64,000 bases of DNA, from NCBI RefSeq assembly GCF_008729015.1, contig NZ_RKSM01000001.1, positions 3,410,001-3,474,000 of the forward strand. Reading direction: 5' to 3'. The position numbers and the translations under genes are program-made. Of this stretch, positions 43,528 through 51,767 are shown piece by piece; position 1 is the first letter of the stretch, and the number at the start of each line of letters is the position of its first letter. The notes beneath the pieces were generated by a model that did not search any database, had not been told where the DNA came from, and saw nothing but the letters and a program-made list of their open reading frames with translations. This DNA comes from Haloarcula sp. CBA1129. GTDB lineage: Archaea > Halobacteriota > Halobacteria > Halobacteriales > Haloarculaceae.

Positions 43528-45189
43528 ATGATACACTCAGCGGGGCCGCTGCTGACGGTCGACCTGACCGCCGGTGAAACCAACACGGAGGAAATCGAAG
43601 GAATCCTCGAACAGTATCTCGGTGGCCGCGGCGTCGGAACGCGGCTCGCCCACGAGCGGATCCCCTTCGACGTGGATCCATTGGGCGCAGAGAACCGACT
43701 GGTGTTCTCCACGGGGCCGATGCAGGCCGCCCAAATGAGTTTCACCGGGCGGATGAACTGCACCGGCGTTTCGCCGCTAACCGACGGCCTGCTCTCCTCG
43801 AACGCTGGCGGGTTCATGTCCCGGAACTTCGCCGATACGGGATACAGCGCCGTCGAACTCACCGGTGCGAGCGACGAACTCGTCATCGTCCACGTCCGCG
43901 ACGACGGCGTCGAGTTCGAAGCCGTCCCCGACCTCGTCGGAGCGACCGTCCCGGAGACGCTGGACTATCTCGACGCCGAGCACGGCATCGAGTCGGACCA
44001 GACGGCGGTCATCGGCCCTGCTGGTGAAAACCGGGTCCGGTTCGCGTCCATCATGACCAGCGAAGAGCGGGCGTTCGGGCGCGGCGGTCTCGGCGCGGTC
44101 ATGGGCGCGAAAAACATCAAGGGAATCACGTTTGCGGGCGATTCCCCACCGGACATCGAGGTCCCGCCAATACAGACCGACATCCATCGCGAGGCCGCGA
44201 CGTCGGACCACATCATGAAACGGCAGGGAACCGTCTCCGTGATGGACTTAGCGAACGAAGTCAACGGGCTCCCCTCCTACTACTTCTCGGAGCAGACGTT
44301 CGCCGGCGTTGAGGGCATCAACGGTGATGCCGTCGAATCGAAGAAGTACAAGAAAGGGACCTGTTCGGCGTGTGCCTTCGCCTGCAAGCTCCCGACGCGG
44401 GACGAGGCGCGTGGCGTCGAGACTGAAGGCCCCGAGTTCGAGGTGGCGATGGCCTTCGGGTCGAACGCCGGCGTCGACGACATCGTGGACGTGATGCAAT
44501 CCAACGGACTGTGTGACCGCCTCGGGCTGGACGCTATCTCTGCGGGCAACACGGTCGCGGCCTACCTCGACAGCGAGGACGCCTTTGGCGACACCGAGCT
44601 GATTCACGAGACTGTCGAGAAAATCGCCTACCGCGACGGTATCGGCGACACGCTCGCGGAGGGCATCGACCGCTGTCACGACGACCTCGGTGTCGAGAAC
44701 TGGACGGTCAAGGGGATGGATTTCGCCGCCCACGAGGGCCGTGTCCTCCACGGGCAGGGACTCTCGTATGCCGTCGCCAACCGCGGCGCTGACCACATGT
44801 ACGCGACCTTCTACTCCGTCGAATATCCCCTCGTCTCCGACGACCAAGCGGTTGCTCCGGAGGGGACACTCGGGAAAGCCGACGTACTGGTCGAGCGGGA
44901 GAACCTGATGGCGCTGAACGACAGCGGCGTCGTCTGCAAGTTCTCGCGGGACTTCATGACGCCCGAGCGCTACGAACAGCTCTTCGATGCCGACTTCGAG
45001 GACCTGCTGACCGTCGGCGCTCGCACCGTGACACTCGAACGCCACTTCAACAACCAGCGTGGCTTCGACCGGACCGACGACGCGCTCCCGTACGATCTCC
45101 CGTCGTTCGAGGCAGCGCTCGACGAGTACTACGACGCGCGTGGCTGGGCCGACGACGGCACGGTTCCCGAGAGTTCGCTTCCGGTGTAG
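43528..45189 (+). CDS. Aldehyde ferredoxin oxidoreductase family protein, shorter paralogue
   Basis: The 553-residue AOR-family enzyme has Fe-S cysteines C279, C282, C286 (CSACAFACK) and C470 (VVCKFSRDF), and pterin-region motifs GRGGLGAVMGAKNIKGITF. It is about 95 residues shorter than the paralogue at 29357 and lacks its acidic C-terminal segment. The aldehyde substrate is unknown. The ATG at 43528 (MIHSAGPLLTVDLTAGE) fits the family start; the inverted-repeat element at 43384 lies in its upstream region. Confidence 0.9.
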   Translation: MIHSAGPLLTVDLTAGETNTEEIEGILEQYLGGRGVGTRLAHERIPFDVDPLGAENRLVFSTGPMQAAQMSFTGRMNCTGVSPLTDGLLSSNAGGFMSRNFADTGYSAVELTGASDELVIVHVRDDGVEFEAVPDLVGATVPETLDYLDAEHGIESDQTAVIGPAGENRVRFASIMTSEERAFGRGGLGAVMGAKNIKGITFAGDSPPDIEVPPIQTDIHREAATSDHIMKRQGTVSVMDLANEVNGLPSYYFSEQTFAGVEGINGDAVESKKYKKGTCSACAFACKLPTRDEARGVETEGPEFEVAMAFGSNAGVDDIVDVMQSNGLCDRLGLDAISAGNTVAAYLDSEDAFGDTELIHETVEKIAYRDGIGDTLAEGIDRCHDDLGVENWTVKGMDFAAHEGRVLHGQGLSYAVANRGADHMYATFYSVEYPLVSDDQAVAPEGTLGKADVLVERENLMALNDSGVVCKFSRDFMTPERYEQLFDADFEDLLTVGARTVTLERHFNNQRGFDRTDDALPYDLPSFEAALDEYYDARGWADDGTVPESSLPV

Positions 45190-45370
45190 TCGCGGTATCG
45201 CGTTTGACACGGGATCCGCCTGACGGGCTCTGCATGGGGATTAAACGGCGTTCCGGTCGAATACCGCCGGAGGCGACCGCGGGGCACAGAACGGCGGGCT
45301 GTAGTCTTCGTACTCGTCCATCTCTTCCAGATCGCCGGTCGTCGAAACGACGCTCCACTGGGGAGTCCGA

Positions 45371-45793
45371 TCAGGCCGACTCCGTATCGGATGGGGCCGA
45401 TTCTGTGCCGACAGCGCTCTCCGAATCTGTCGCTTCGGTGTTACAAGGAAGCGTGGCCGCCAGCCGCTTGGCGACCATCGGACTGACCAGACCGGCCAGT
45501 TCCATCGCTTCCGTCTCGTGGTCGTCGAGATCTAGCACGCCCCGGAAGAACCACGAGACAGTCACGTACGTCTCGTGCAGCTCCGAAGCCTCCTCGTGTC
45601 CTGCTTCGGTCAGTGTCACTCCGTCGTAGGGCTCGTAGGAGACCAGCCCCTGCGCTGCGAGCCGCTGACACATCTCCGTCACCGCCGCCGGAGATCTGTC
45701 GAGCATCTCCCCCAGATTCCCTGGTGCGACGGGCGGTTCGTCCCGGTGCTGGGCGATGTAGATGGCCAGCAGGTACTCCGGTGCCGTGCTCAT
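45371..45793 (-). CDS. DtxR-family metal-dependent transcriptional repressor
   Basis: The 140-residue regulator has the N-terminal winged helix (PEYLLAIYIAQHRDEPPVAPGNLGEML, recognition helix SPAAVTEMCQRLAAQGLV) and the dimerisation/metal domain (TEAGHEEASELHETYVTVSWFFRGVLDLD..ETEAMELAG). The SH3-like third domain is absent and is replaced by an acidic tail. It is the last gene of a three-gene operon (ATGA overlap with the preceding small gene) behind two TTAGG-N4-CCTAA dyads, so autoregulation by iron or manganese is likely. Confidence 0.88.
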   Translation of the reverse strand: MSTAPEYLLAIYIAQHRDEPPVAPGNLGEMLDRSPAAVTEMCQRLAAQGLVSYEPYDGVTLTEAGHEEASELHETYVTVSWFFRGVLDLDDHETEAMELAGLVSPMVAKRLAATLPCNTEATDSESAVGTESAPSDTESA

Positions 45794-45939
45794 CGCTCTG
45801 ATGAATCCCTTCCGCCCCCGTCGCTTGCTGTGAGCGTCTCGGTCGTTGACTCCCCTTTCGACCGCTCGCTGGACCCGAAGACCACTGCGTAGGCCCACGC
45901 CCACAGTCGAGCGCGTGACCGCTGCGGACGTTTACCCAT
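45790..45939 (-). CDS. 49-residue protein of the DtxR operon, unknown
   Basis: This small frame MGKRPQRSRARLWAWAYAVVFG, followed by an acidic Ser/Thr/Gly tail, starts inside the stop region of the upstream 85-residue gene (8-base overlap) and ends in the ATGA junction with the DtxR gene. The basic/aromatic N-terminal half might associate with a membrane. The tight overlaps on both sides are the main evidence that it is translated. No family recognised. Confidence 0.5.
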   Translation of the reverse strand: MGKRPQRSRARLWAWAYAVVFGSSERSKGESTTETLTASDGGGRDSSER

Positions 45940-46189
45940 CGTCTGGTCCCCCCGGAATCTCGCTATCGCTGTCGCCACTCGTTAGGCAGACGCCCCCGGT
46001 AGTGACTGCGGGGCACGGGCGGTCGGGCACCTGACCGTCGCTGAGAGCTGGAGACGTGGTCCGACACACACGCCGGCACCACGTGGAAGCTGTCGATAGG
46101 GCCCTCGACAATCCGAAACGGTCAGCCGTCGATTCTCGGCGTGGCCCTCGCCGCGTTTGTGTCCCGCACTCCGTACCGTCGTCTGCCAT
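45932..46189 (-). CDS. 85-residue Cys-containing protein under DtxR-type operators, unknown
   Basis: The frame MADDGTECGTQTRRGPRRES starts right at the predicted transcription start of a TATA box (46211-46218) flanked by two DtxR-type dyads, the geometry of a leaderless, metal-repressed gene. It has five Cys (8, 38, 42, 59, 68), including WCRRVC and RPCPAV. Composition is unusually rich in Arg for this organism, so a frameshifted or degraded gene is possible. It is coupled by overlap to the next two genes. Confidence 0.45.
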   Translation of the reverse strand: MADDGTECGTQTRRGPRRESTADRFGLSRALSTASTWCRRVCRTTSPALSDGQVPDRPCPAVTTGGVCLTSGDSDSEIPGGPDDG

Positions 46190-46194
46190 ATTTT

Positions 46195-46244
46195 TTAGGC
46201 ATACCTAACAATATAAAACGTCTGCGATTTTTAGGACAGCCTAA
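46195..46244 (-). promoter_or_regulatory. Two DtxR-type operators flanking a TATA box
   Basis: Two perfect 5-4-5 dyads, TTAGGCATACCTAA (46195-46208) and TTAGGACAGCCTAA (46231-46244), match the TTAGG-N4-CCTAA core of DtxR/IdeR-type operators. The TATA box TTTTATAT (reverse strand, 46211-46218) lies between them. The downstream dyad would cover the transcription start. Centres are 36 bases apart. The rest of the gap to 46482 holds nothing recognised. Confidence 0.8.
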
Positions 46245-46482
46245 TTCAATCCCCGGAGCGGCGACAGATCGGGAACAGTCGAAAACCCCTGACGAGTCCG
46301 TCGCACAGCACTTGGGCCCGCTACCGGGGAACTGAGATCCTTGATCACGCTGTCTCGAACCGACTCAGTCAGTACGGTTGGCCGATTTGATATTGCATTA
46401 TGTAGTTTATGACGGTAACGCTCGGCCCAGCTCCGACATGTCGACGGACGGCCAACGGAAGGTAAGTAGCGGCTAAAGCGTC

Positions 46483-47391
46483 CTACTCAGTAAATTCGGT
46501 AATCGAATCGAACGCGTCGGTCGCCAGCTGTTCGGCGACTCCGTCCCTGTCTACATCGCTGATTTCCTGCGGGTACTTTCGTTCGAAATAGCTCACGATG
46601 TTCTCGACATCGCGAGTTAGCAGTTCCCGGGCGTTTTCGTGGTCGGTCGGGACGGCCTGCGGCCAGTCGAAGACAACGACGCCCTCGTTCGTGACGAAGA
46701 CGTTGTACTCGCTCATGTCCGCGTGGACGTACCCCTCGCGGTATGCCGTCTCCATCTCCTCGAGCACGAGATCTAGAATCGGCAGTACCTGTTCCGTTTC
46801 GAGTTTCGTTCGGGAGAGTTCGACGCCATCTATTTTCTCCATGACAATCGCATGGCGGTTCGTGTCAATGGGTTGTGGTACTGACACATCCGGATACAGC
46901 GTTTCGAGGGCATCGTACTCCCGTTCGGCGGCCTTCCGGGCGGTGTAGAGCCACGAGACGTGATCGCGGTCGGCGGTGTACTCCCGCTCTTTCATCACTT
47001 CACGGAAATTGGTGTACCCCTCGCGGTGGTATTTCAGCGCCACTGGTTTGTACGACTGGGCCTCGTACACGTCGCTCTCCTTGCCGACACCTAGTGGCGA
47101 CCCCACCCCTTCGATTGTGTCGCGCTCGGCAAAGGTATGCAGCGCGAGCGTGTCGTACCCCTCGAACGTGAGTTTGAACCCCTCGTACTGGATGGTCTTG
47201 CGTTCGACTAGCCCCCGGTCTGCACACCGGTCGAGTCGGTAGTCGACATCTTCTGTCGTCAGCCGGGAGAACTCGGTCAACTTCTCGCGGGCGACGTACT
47301 CCGAGAACCGCATCCCCTGTTCGACACCAGAGAGCAGATGGAAGTCCTCGGGTTCCAGCTCCGCCATCACTGAAGCCACGTTCTGGACCAT
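46483..47391 (-). CDS. rio2: RIO2-type serine/threonine kinase
   Basis: The 302-residue protein has an N-terminal winged helix (about 1-90) and a RIO kinase domain: P-loop region GVGKESDVYEA, catalytic HADMSEYNVFV and metal-binding FDWPQAVPTDH, all diagnostic for RIO2. RIO2 acts in late maturation of the small ribosomal subunit. A TATA-like TTTTAATATAG on the reverse strand near 47465 is the probable promoter. A downstream in-frame ATG (MAELEPEDFHLL) is an alternative start. Confidence 0.95.
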   Translation of the reverse strand: MVQNVASVMAELEPEDFHLLSGVEQGMRFSEYVAREKLTEFSRLTTEDVDYRLDRCADRGLVERKTIQYEGFKLTFEGYDTLALHTFAERDTIEGVGSPLGVGKESDVYEAQSYKPVALKYHREGYTNFREVMKEREYTADRDHVSWLYTARKAAEREYDALETLYPDVSVPQPIDTNRHAIVMEKIDGVELSRTKLETEQVLPILDLVLEEMETAYREGYVHADMSEYNVFVTNEGVVVFDWPQAVPTDHENARELLTRDVENIVSYFERKYPQEISDVDRDGVAEQLATDAFDSITEFTE

Positions 47392-48084
47392 TAGGGTTCT
47401 CTACTGGGCCAACTGGTAAAAGGCCGACGCGTTCGGCAGATCACATTAGTAAACCAGTAACCGCTATATTAAAATACGATTCCCCCGCCGCCGTCCGGGT
47501 GGTTACCGGAGTATCGATGTGTCGATCAGTGCCGTCTGGGTCCGAGCAGGTCCGGTTCTGTGAGGTATCCGATGTTGGTCTTGTGGCCGCTCCGTGCCGG
47601 CGTGTCAAACCCGGTGTCGTGCCGCCGTGCTGAGCGCGATGCCAGCAGATAGTGAGTAACGGGACAGTTCCCCTGCACAGGATATCTCAGCTTTAGTGTT
47701 GTTATCTAACGACCCACACACGGTACCTGTTTTCGGCGTTCTGCGACCAAAACAGCACCCGGGTCAGTACTACACCGAGTAAGGTAGGCGTTAACCCACA
47801 TGACTACATATTTGCATAGTGCCACTATCACTCGGATGTTACTGCTGTACCGCCGTTTCTGTGGTTTAACTCACGGCTGTGGACTCGCAAAAACGGCTTC
47901 GAACGGTTGCAGTTCTGCGCTCATACGAACTCTGTTTGTGGGGAACGGTACGGACCAATCAATCCGCAAATACGATCCTAACCACGGAGGCTGTACATGT
48001 AATGCGAACAGTGATTGCCTTCGGCTACTGCATATGTTCTAAATTAGTCTCTACTTTTGGTTGCCTGTAACACAAACATGTGGT
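47392..48084. other. 693-base AT-richer intergenic region
   Basis: No convincing gene is present. Short forward frames at 47800-48042 and 47879-48070 lack acidic composition and any recognised motif. The region is clearly AT-richer than its surroundings, contains the rio2 promoter at its left end and presumably the glycosyltransferase promoter at its right end, and may be decayed or acquired DNA. Confidence 0.5.
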
Positions 48085-49470
48085 GTGAGCGGACGAAACA
48101 AAGCCCAACTCAGAGATCTGCTTCGCTCGCTTGCTCTTTCCCCCCACGATAGACGACTCGCGTTTCCGGTGTTGTTTGCCGTCGGCACCCAGCTGTACTT
48201 TTTCCTGATAATCACACTCAATTTCGCTCGACCGCCCATGGCACCTGACGCTGGTATTTTCCAGCATCTCGGCTGGTATTTGACGCGCGGGGGACGGCTG
48301 TACGTCGACGCATGGGAACCGAAGTTTCCGCTGTCCTACGAGACAACTGGAATACTGGCATTGCTGTCCGGCGGTGACATGTATCAACTCCATTTCCTTA
48401 GCGTGGTGGTAATGAGTGCTGCGGTGTGTGCAATCGTCGGACTCGTCGTGATACTCGTCCACGACATCACCGGGGACGATATCGCCGCGCCGCTGGCTGG
48501 CCTGTCGATGTTCCTGTTACCGGGGTTTGCCGTTCGGCCGGCGTATGGATTCAAAGCGAAATATCTCCTCGTCCTCTGTGGGTTACTGGCGATATATCTG
48601 TACACGCGTGGCTACCCGGCACTGAGCGGCGTGGCCGCGGCAGCCAGCGTTGGCTACTGGCAGGCTGGGGTTATCTTCCCGCTGGTTGTGGTCGGTTTAG
48701 CGATCCAGCAGCGCGATATGCAGTCGCTTGAACGCGTCGTCGCAGGCGGCCTTGGTTTCACGGTCGTCATGTTGATGCCAGTGTTTCTCCTCTGGCATTC
48801 GGTCTCGGAGATGGTCGTTCAGGTTTTCCTCGTGCCATTACAAACGGAGGAACACGCGTCGTTGCTCGCTCGACTCGTCGCCGGTGTCGTCCACTTCAAA
48901 TGGGCGTCACCGCTCGTCCTGCTCGGTGGGCTCGGCCTCGCACACACCACCCGATGCTGTTTCACTGGTAATGACGGCGTTGTCGGGCGTACCGACTGGT
49001 GGGTTCCGGCCGGTGCAGCGTGGTTCGCGTTTCTGATACTGTTCGTTGATTTCGAGACTGGCGGCTACACCGACCTCATTCCGGGGCTTGTGTTCGTCGC
49101 AATCGGTATCGGTATGATCGCTACGATGCTTCGTGACAGGCAACAGACGAAGTATCTCGGCCTCGCCCTCGCTCTGGTTCTCGTGGTGAACGTCGCCTTC
49201 CTCGGCAGCGTCGGCGTTGTCTTCACGTCCGTCGAAACGCCGGGACCGGAGCCGATGTCAGACCTTCAAAGCCACGACCTCCCGGCGGCCTATGATGAGG
49301 CCGAGCCGGTACCCGATATCCGGTACCTCTACTGGCAACAGAGCGAGCCGTCGACGTGTCACTACCGACTCTCGGTGATGGAACTGCGGTGGCTCGACCG
49401 AATCGACTCGTCGGTAGACAGCCGCTGTCTCGACTTTGGGACTGCCAGAGCCCGACTCGCAAGCGGCTAG
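48085..49470 (+). CDS. Polytopic GT-C glycosyltransferase (DolP-mannose mannosyltransferase-like)
   Basis: The 461-residue membrane protein has about 11 helices and, after the first, a long extracytoplasmic loop PMAPDAGIFQHLGWYLTRGG with WEPKFPLSYE, the acidic GT-C catalytic loop. It resembles haloarchaeal dolichyl-phosphate-mannose-dependent transferases that add the last sugar to S-layer N-glycans, such as AglS, with a soluble C-terminal domain (from about 395). The GTG at 48085 is used because no ATG fits; a TTG at 48061 is the alternative. It ends 3 bases from the convergent gene. Early codons are AT-richer. Confidence 0.75.
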   Translation: MSGRNKAQLRDLLRSLALSPHDRRLAFPVLFAVGTQLYFFLIITLNFARPPMAPDAGIFQHLGWYLTRGGRLYVDAWEPKFPLSYETTGILALLSGGDMYQLHFLSVVVMSAAVCAIVGLVVILVHDITGDDIAAPLAGLSMFLLPGFAVRPAYGFKAKYLLVLCGLLAIYLYTRGYPALSGVAAAASVGYWQAGVIFPLVVVGLAIQQRDMQSLERVVAGGLGFTVVMLMPVFLLWHSVSEMVVQVFLVPLQTEEHASLLARLVAGVVHFKWASPLVLLGGLGLAHTTRCCFTGNDGVVGRTDWWVPAGAAWFAFLILFVDFETGGYTDLIPGLVFVAIGIGMIATMLRDRQQTKYLGLALALVLVVNVAFLGSVGVVFTSVETPGPEPMSDLQSHDLPAAYDEAEPVPDIRYLYWQQSEPSTCHYRLSVMELRWLDRIDSSVDSRCLDFGTARARLASG

Positions 49471-49473
49471 CCG

Positions 49474-50658
49474 TTATGACTCCGCGGAGTCGTATTCGGA
49501 GAGCGACGTTTGCGTCGTTTCGACCGTGCCCGTAATGATGTAGGGTACGATAACCCGGAAGAACTGTGCGATGAGGACCAGCAGGATCGGGCCTAAGAAG
49601 ATCCCGTAGAAACCGAACGCGATGGGCCCGAGGATGTACGCGAACATCAACAGGCCGACGTGGGTCAGGTCGCCGCTGACGTACGGCCGAATCAGGAAAT
49701 CCGGGATAGTGTCGACGACGACCAGTGTGACCACGAGGAAGAGGGCGACCCATGCTAGGGCCGCCGTCTGTCCCGTGACGACCGCCGAGACTGCAAGCAG
49801 CACAGCGACGGGCAGGTAGACGATCTTCATCCCGACGACGGGGATAAGACTCCCGATGCCGGTGAGTGCGCCGACCAATGGTGCAAACGGAATTTGCACT
49901 GAGCCGGGAGCGACCAGATTGTACAGCGAGAACACGAAAATCCCGATGACGCCCGTCACCAGTGCGTTCAGGATGTTCCCGAAGAGAATCGAGGACAACT
50001 CCTCGTCGACTGCTGCCGCGTACTCTCTGAGGACGCCCGACCCGTCGAAGGTGTCAAGGAACCAGCCGACAAGCCGCGGTCCGTCGGTGAGCAGGTAGTA
50101 CGTTCCAGCGAACATGATGAACACGCGAAGCAATAGCGACGTGAGCAGACTCACCGATCCGATGAGCGTATCGGAGACACGCCCCAGCCACGACTGGACA
50201 GTCGCGTTTCGCAGTAGGTCGATCACCTCATCCGGCCCCATTGCCAGCACTTCGCTGAGGCCGAGGTCGGTCAGCGGTCCCGGCAGCGAGCCACCCTGCA
50301 GATCCTGAAACTGCGAGAGGTACGCTGCGCCTAGGCCACCCTCGCCGAAGAAAGCCTGTAGCTCGGGGATAATGAGAACAAGGGTGTAGCCTACCAGAAT
50401 CACGAACGGCAGGAGAAAGAAGAAAATCGTGGCCGCCGCATGGACCTGTTTCTGGTAGGGAACAGCCCGATTCAGGAACGACTCTGGCAGTGGGAGCCGC
50501 CCGAGCCGTCGGTAAATCGGTCGGCTGGCGTAGTACAGGAAGACAGTAAACACCAGCGTCGGGAGGAACTGGGACAGGACGAGTCCGACCACGAGAAAGA
50601 GTGCTACGCCCGCGATAGCAAGGAGGATTCGCCGTCCGAGGTCGGTACTATATTCCAT
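49474..50658 (-). CDS. AI-2E family (PerM-type) transporter
   Basis: The 394-residue protein has about eight transmembrane helices and family features including an early soluble stretch (110-170), VDEELSSILFGNILNALVTGVIG and a C-terminal FGFYGIFLGPILLVLIAQFFR. AI-2E/PerM proteins are implicated in signal export or Na+/H+ exchange. Autoinducer-2 transport is not established in archaea, so the substrate is open. The start ATG 50658 follows an AT-rich stretch. Confidence 0.88.
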   Translation of the reverse strand: MEYSTDLGRRILLAIAGVALFLVVGLVLSQFLPTLVFTVFLYYASRPIYRRLGRLPLPESFLNRAVPYQKQVHAAATIFFFLLPFVILVGYTLVLIIPELQAFFGEGGLGAAYLSQFQDLQGGSLPGPLTDLGLSEVLAMGPDEVIDLLRNATVQSWLGRVSDTLIGSVSLLTSLLLRVFIMFAGTYYLLTDGPRLVGWFLDTFDGSGVLREYAAAVDEELSSILFGNILNALVTGVIGIFVFSLYNLVAPGSVQIPFAPLVGALTGIGSLIPVVGMKIVYLPVAVLLAVSAVVTGQTAALAWVALFLVVTLVVVDTIPDFLIRPYVSGDLTHVGLLMFAYILGPIAFGFYGIFLGPILLVLIAQFFRVIVPYIITGTVETTQTSLSEYDSAES

Positions 50659-50762
50659 ATGTTTTCACTACAACATCTCGATGAAAAATAAAACCACCGG
50701 TCAGCCCGATGGCTGTCAGAGTGAGCGGCGCAACACGGGTGGGTTCACGCCATCGGCTGTGG

Positions 50763-51182
50763 CTACAGCCCCTCGAACTGGGTGATCGCCTCCCGCCAGT
50801 CTTCGGGAATCGGGCGCGAGGATTCTGTGTCGCGGTCGTATGTGACGACGGTTGTTTCTCCGGTCGCAGCCACACCATCTTCGGTCCGGATCTCGTACTC
50901 GAAGGGGAAGCTCTTCTTGCCGAGACGTGGAACCCGGACGGCGACGGCGACTGAGTCACTGATTTGGACGGGCTGGATGTAATCGACTTCGAGGTTCGCG
51001 ATGACCATGCCAGTACCCGACTCGCTGCCCGAGAGCAGCGCTTCGCCACAGTCGACCACGTCGTGCAGATAGTCGATGCGAGCCTCCTCGAAGTAGGTCG
51101 CATACGTCGCGTTGTTGACGTGGCCGTACGTGTCGATGTCCGTGTACCGGACCTCGACTTCCGTCGTGTACTCGAAGCTCAT
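50763..51182 (-). CDS. Hotdog-fold acyl-CoA thioesterase (4HBT)
   Basis: The 139-residue protein has the 4-hydroxybenzoyl-CoA thioesterase pattern VRYTDIDTYGHVNNATYATYFEEARIDYL, in which the Asp and the His-Val-Asn-Asn are catalytic, followed by beta strands ANLEVDYIQPV. It hydrolyses acyl-CoA esters; chain preference is unknown. It overlaps msrA by 4 bases (ATGA). Confidence 0.9.
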   Translation of the reverse strand: MSFEYTTEVEVRYTDIDTYGHVNNATYATYFEEARIDYLHDVVDCGEALLSGSESGTGMVIANLEVDYIQPVQISDSVAVAVRVPRLGKKSFPFEYEIRTEDGVAATGETTVVTYDRDTESSRPIPEDWREAITQFEGL

Positions 51183-51703
51183 GCCAGCAGTTCCGCGTGT
51201 TTCTGTTTGAGCTTCTCGATTTTCGGCGGGATGGTCAACTGGCAGTAACTCTGGTCCGGGTTCTTTTCGAAGTAGTTCTGATGATACTCCTCGGCGGGAT
51301 AGAACGTCTCCAGCGGTTCGACTTCGGTGACGATATCGCTGTCATAGCCCGGCTCTATCTCCTCGATGAGGGCTTCGACGGTTTCGCGCTGGGTCTCGTC
51401 GTGGTAGAACACGGCCGAGCGGTACTGCGTGCCAACGTCGTTGCCCTCCCGGTCCTTCGTCGTCGGGGTATGTGTCGTGAAGTGGACCGCGAGCAGGTCT
51501 TCGTAGCTCACCTCGTCCGGGTCGTACGTGAGCTGGACGCACTCGGCGTGGCCCGTTTCCCCGCGACAGACCGCCTCGTAGCTGGGGTCGGCGACGTGGC
51601 CGCCGGCATAGCCCGAAACCACCTCGGTCACGCCGTCGATCTGTTTGAACACTGATTCCGTACACCAGAAACAGCCACCCGCGAATGTCGCTTGTTCAGT
51701 CAT
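51179..51703 (-). CDS. msrA: Peptide methionine sulfoxide reductase MsrA
   Basis: The 174-residue enzyme reduces the S form of methionine sulfoxide. It carries the GCFWC motif (C11 nucleophile, C14), GYAGGHVADPSYEAVC, GHAECVQLTYDP and YHQNYFEKNP. The ATG at 51703 gives MTEQATFAGGCFWC; a start nine codons upstream is less likely. It is coupled to the thioesterase gene and lies 64 bases downstream of nuoCD on the same strand. Confidence 0.95.
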   Translation of the reverse strand: MTEQATFAGGCFWCTESVFKQIDGVTEVVSGYAGGHVADPSYEAVCRGETGHAECVQLTYDPDEVSYEDLLAVHFTTHTPTTKDREGNDVGTQYRSAVFYHDETQRETVEALIEEIEPGYDSDIVTEVEPLETFYPAEEYHQNYFEKNPDQSYCQLTIPPKIEKLKQKHAELLA

Positions 51704-51767
51704 CACCGGACGTACGTGCCCGGCGTACAAAACTCACTGGCTACAGTCGGACCGGACAACTGCTAGC

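Noticed and set aside
45932-46189. Treating the iron boxes as controlling a + strand gene
   Set aside because: No + strand gene follows for almost 2 kb, whereas TATA-to-ATG spacing on the reverse strand is ideal for the DtxR operon.
47800-48070. Two overlapping small forward frames of 63-80 codons
   Set aside because: Residue content is Cys- and Arg-rich without the acidic bias of haloarchaeal proteins, starts are weak, and no motif is recognised.
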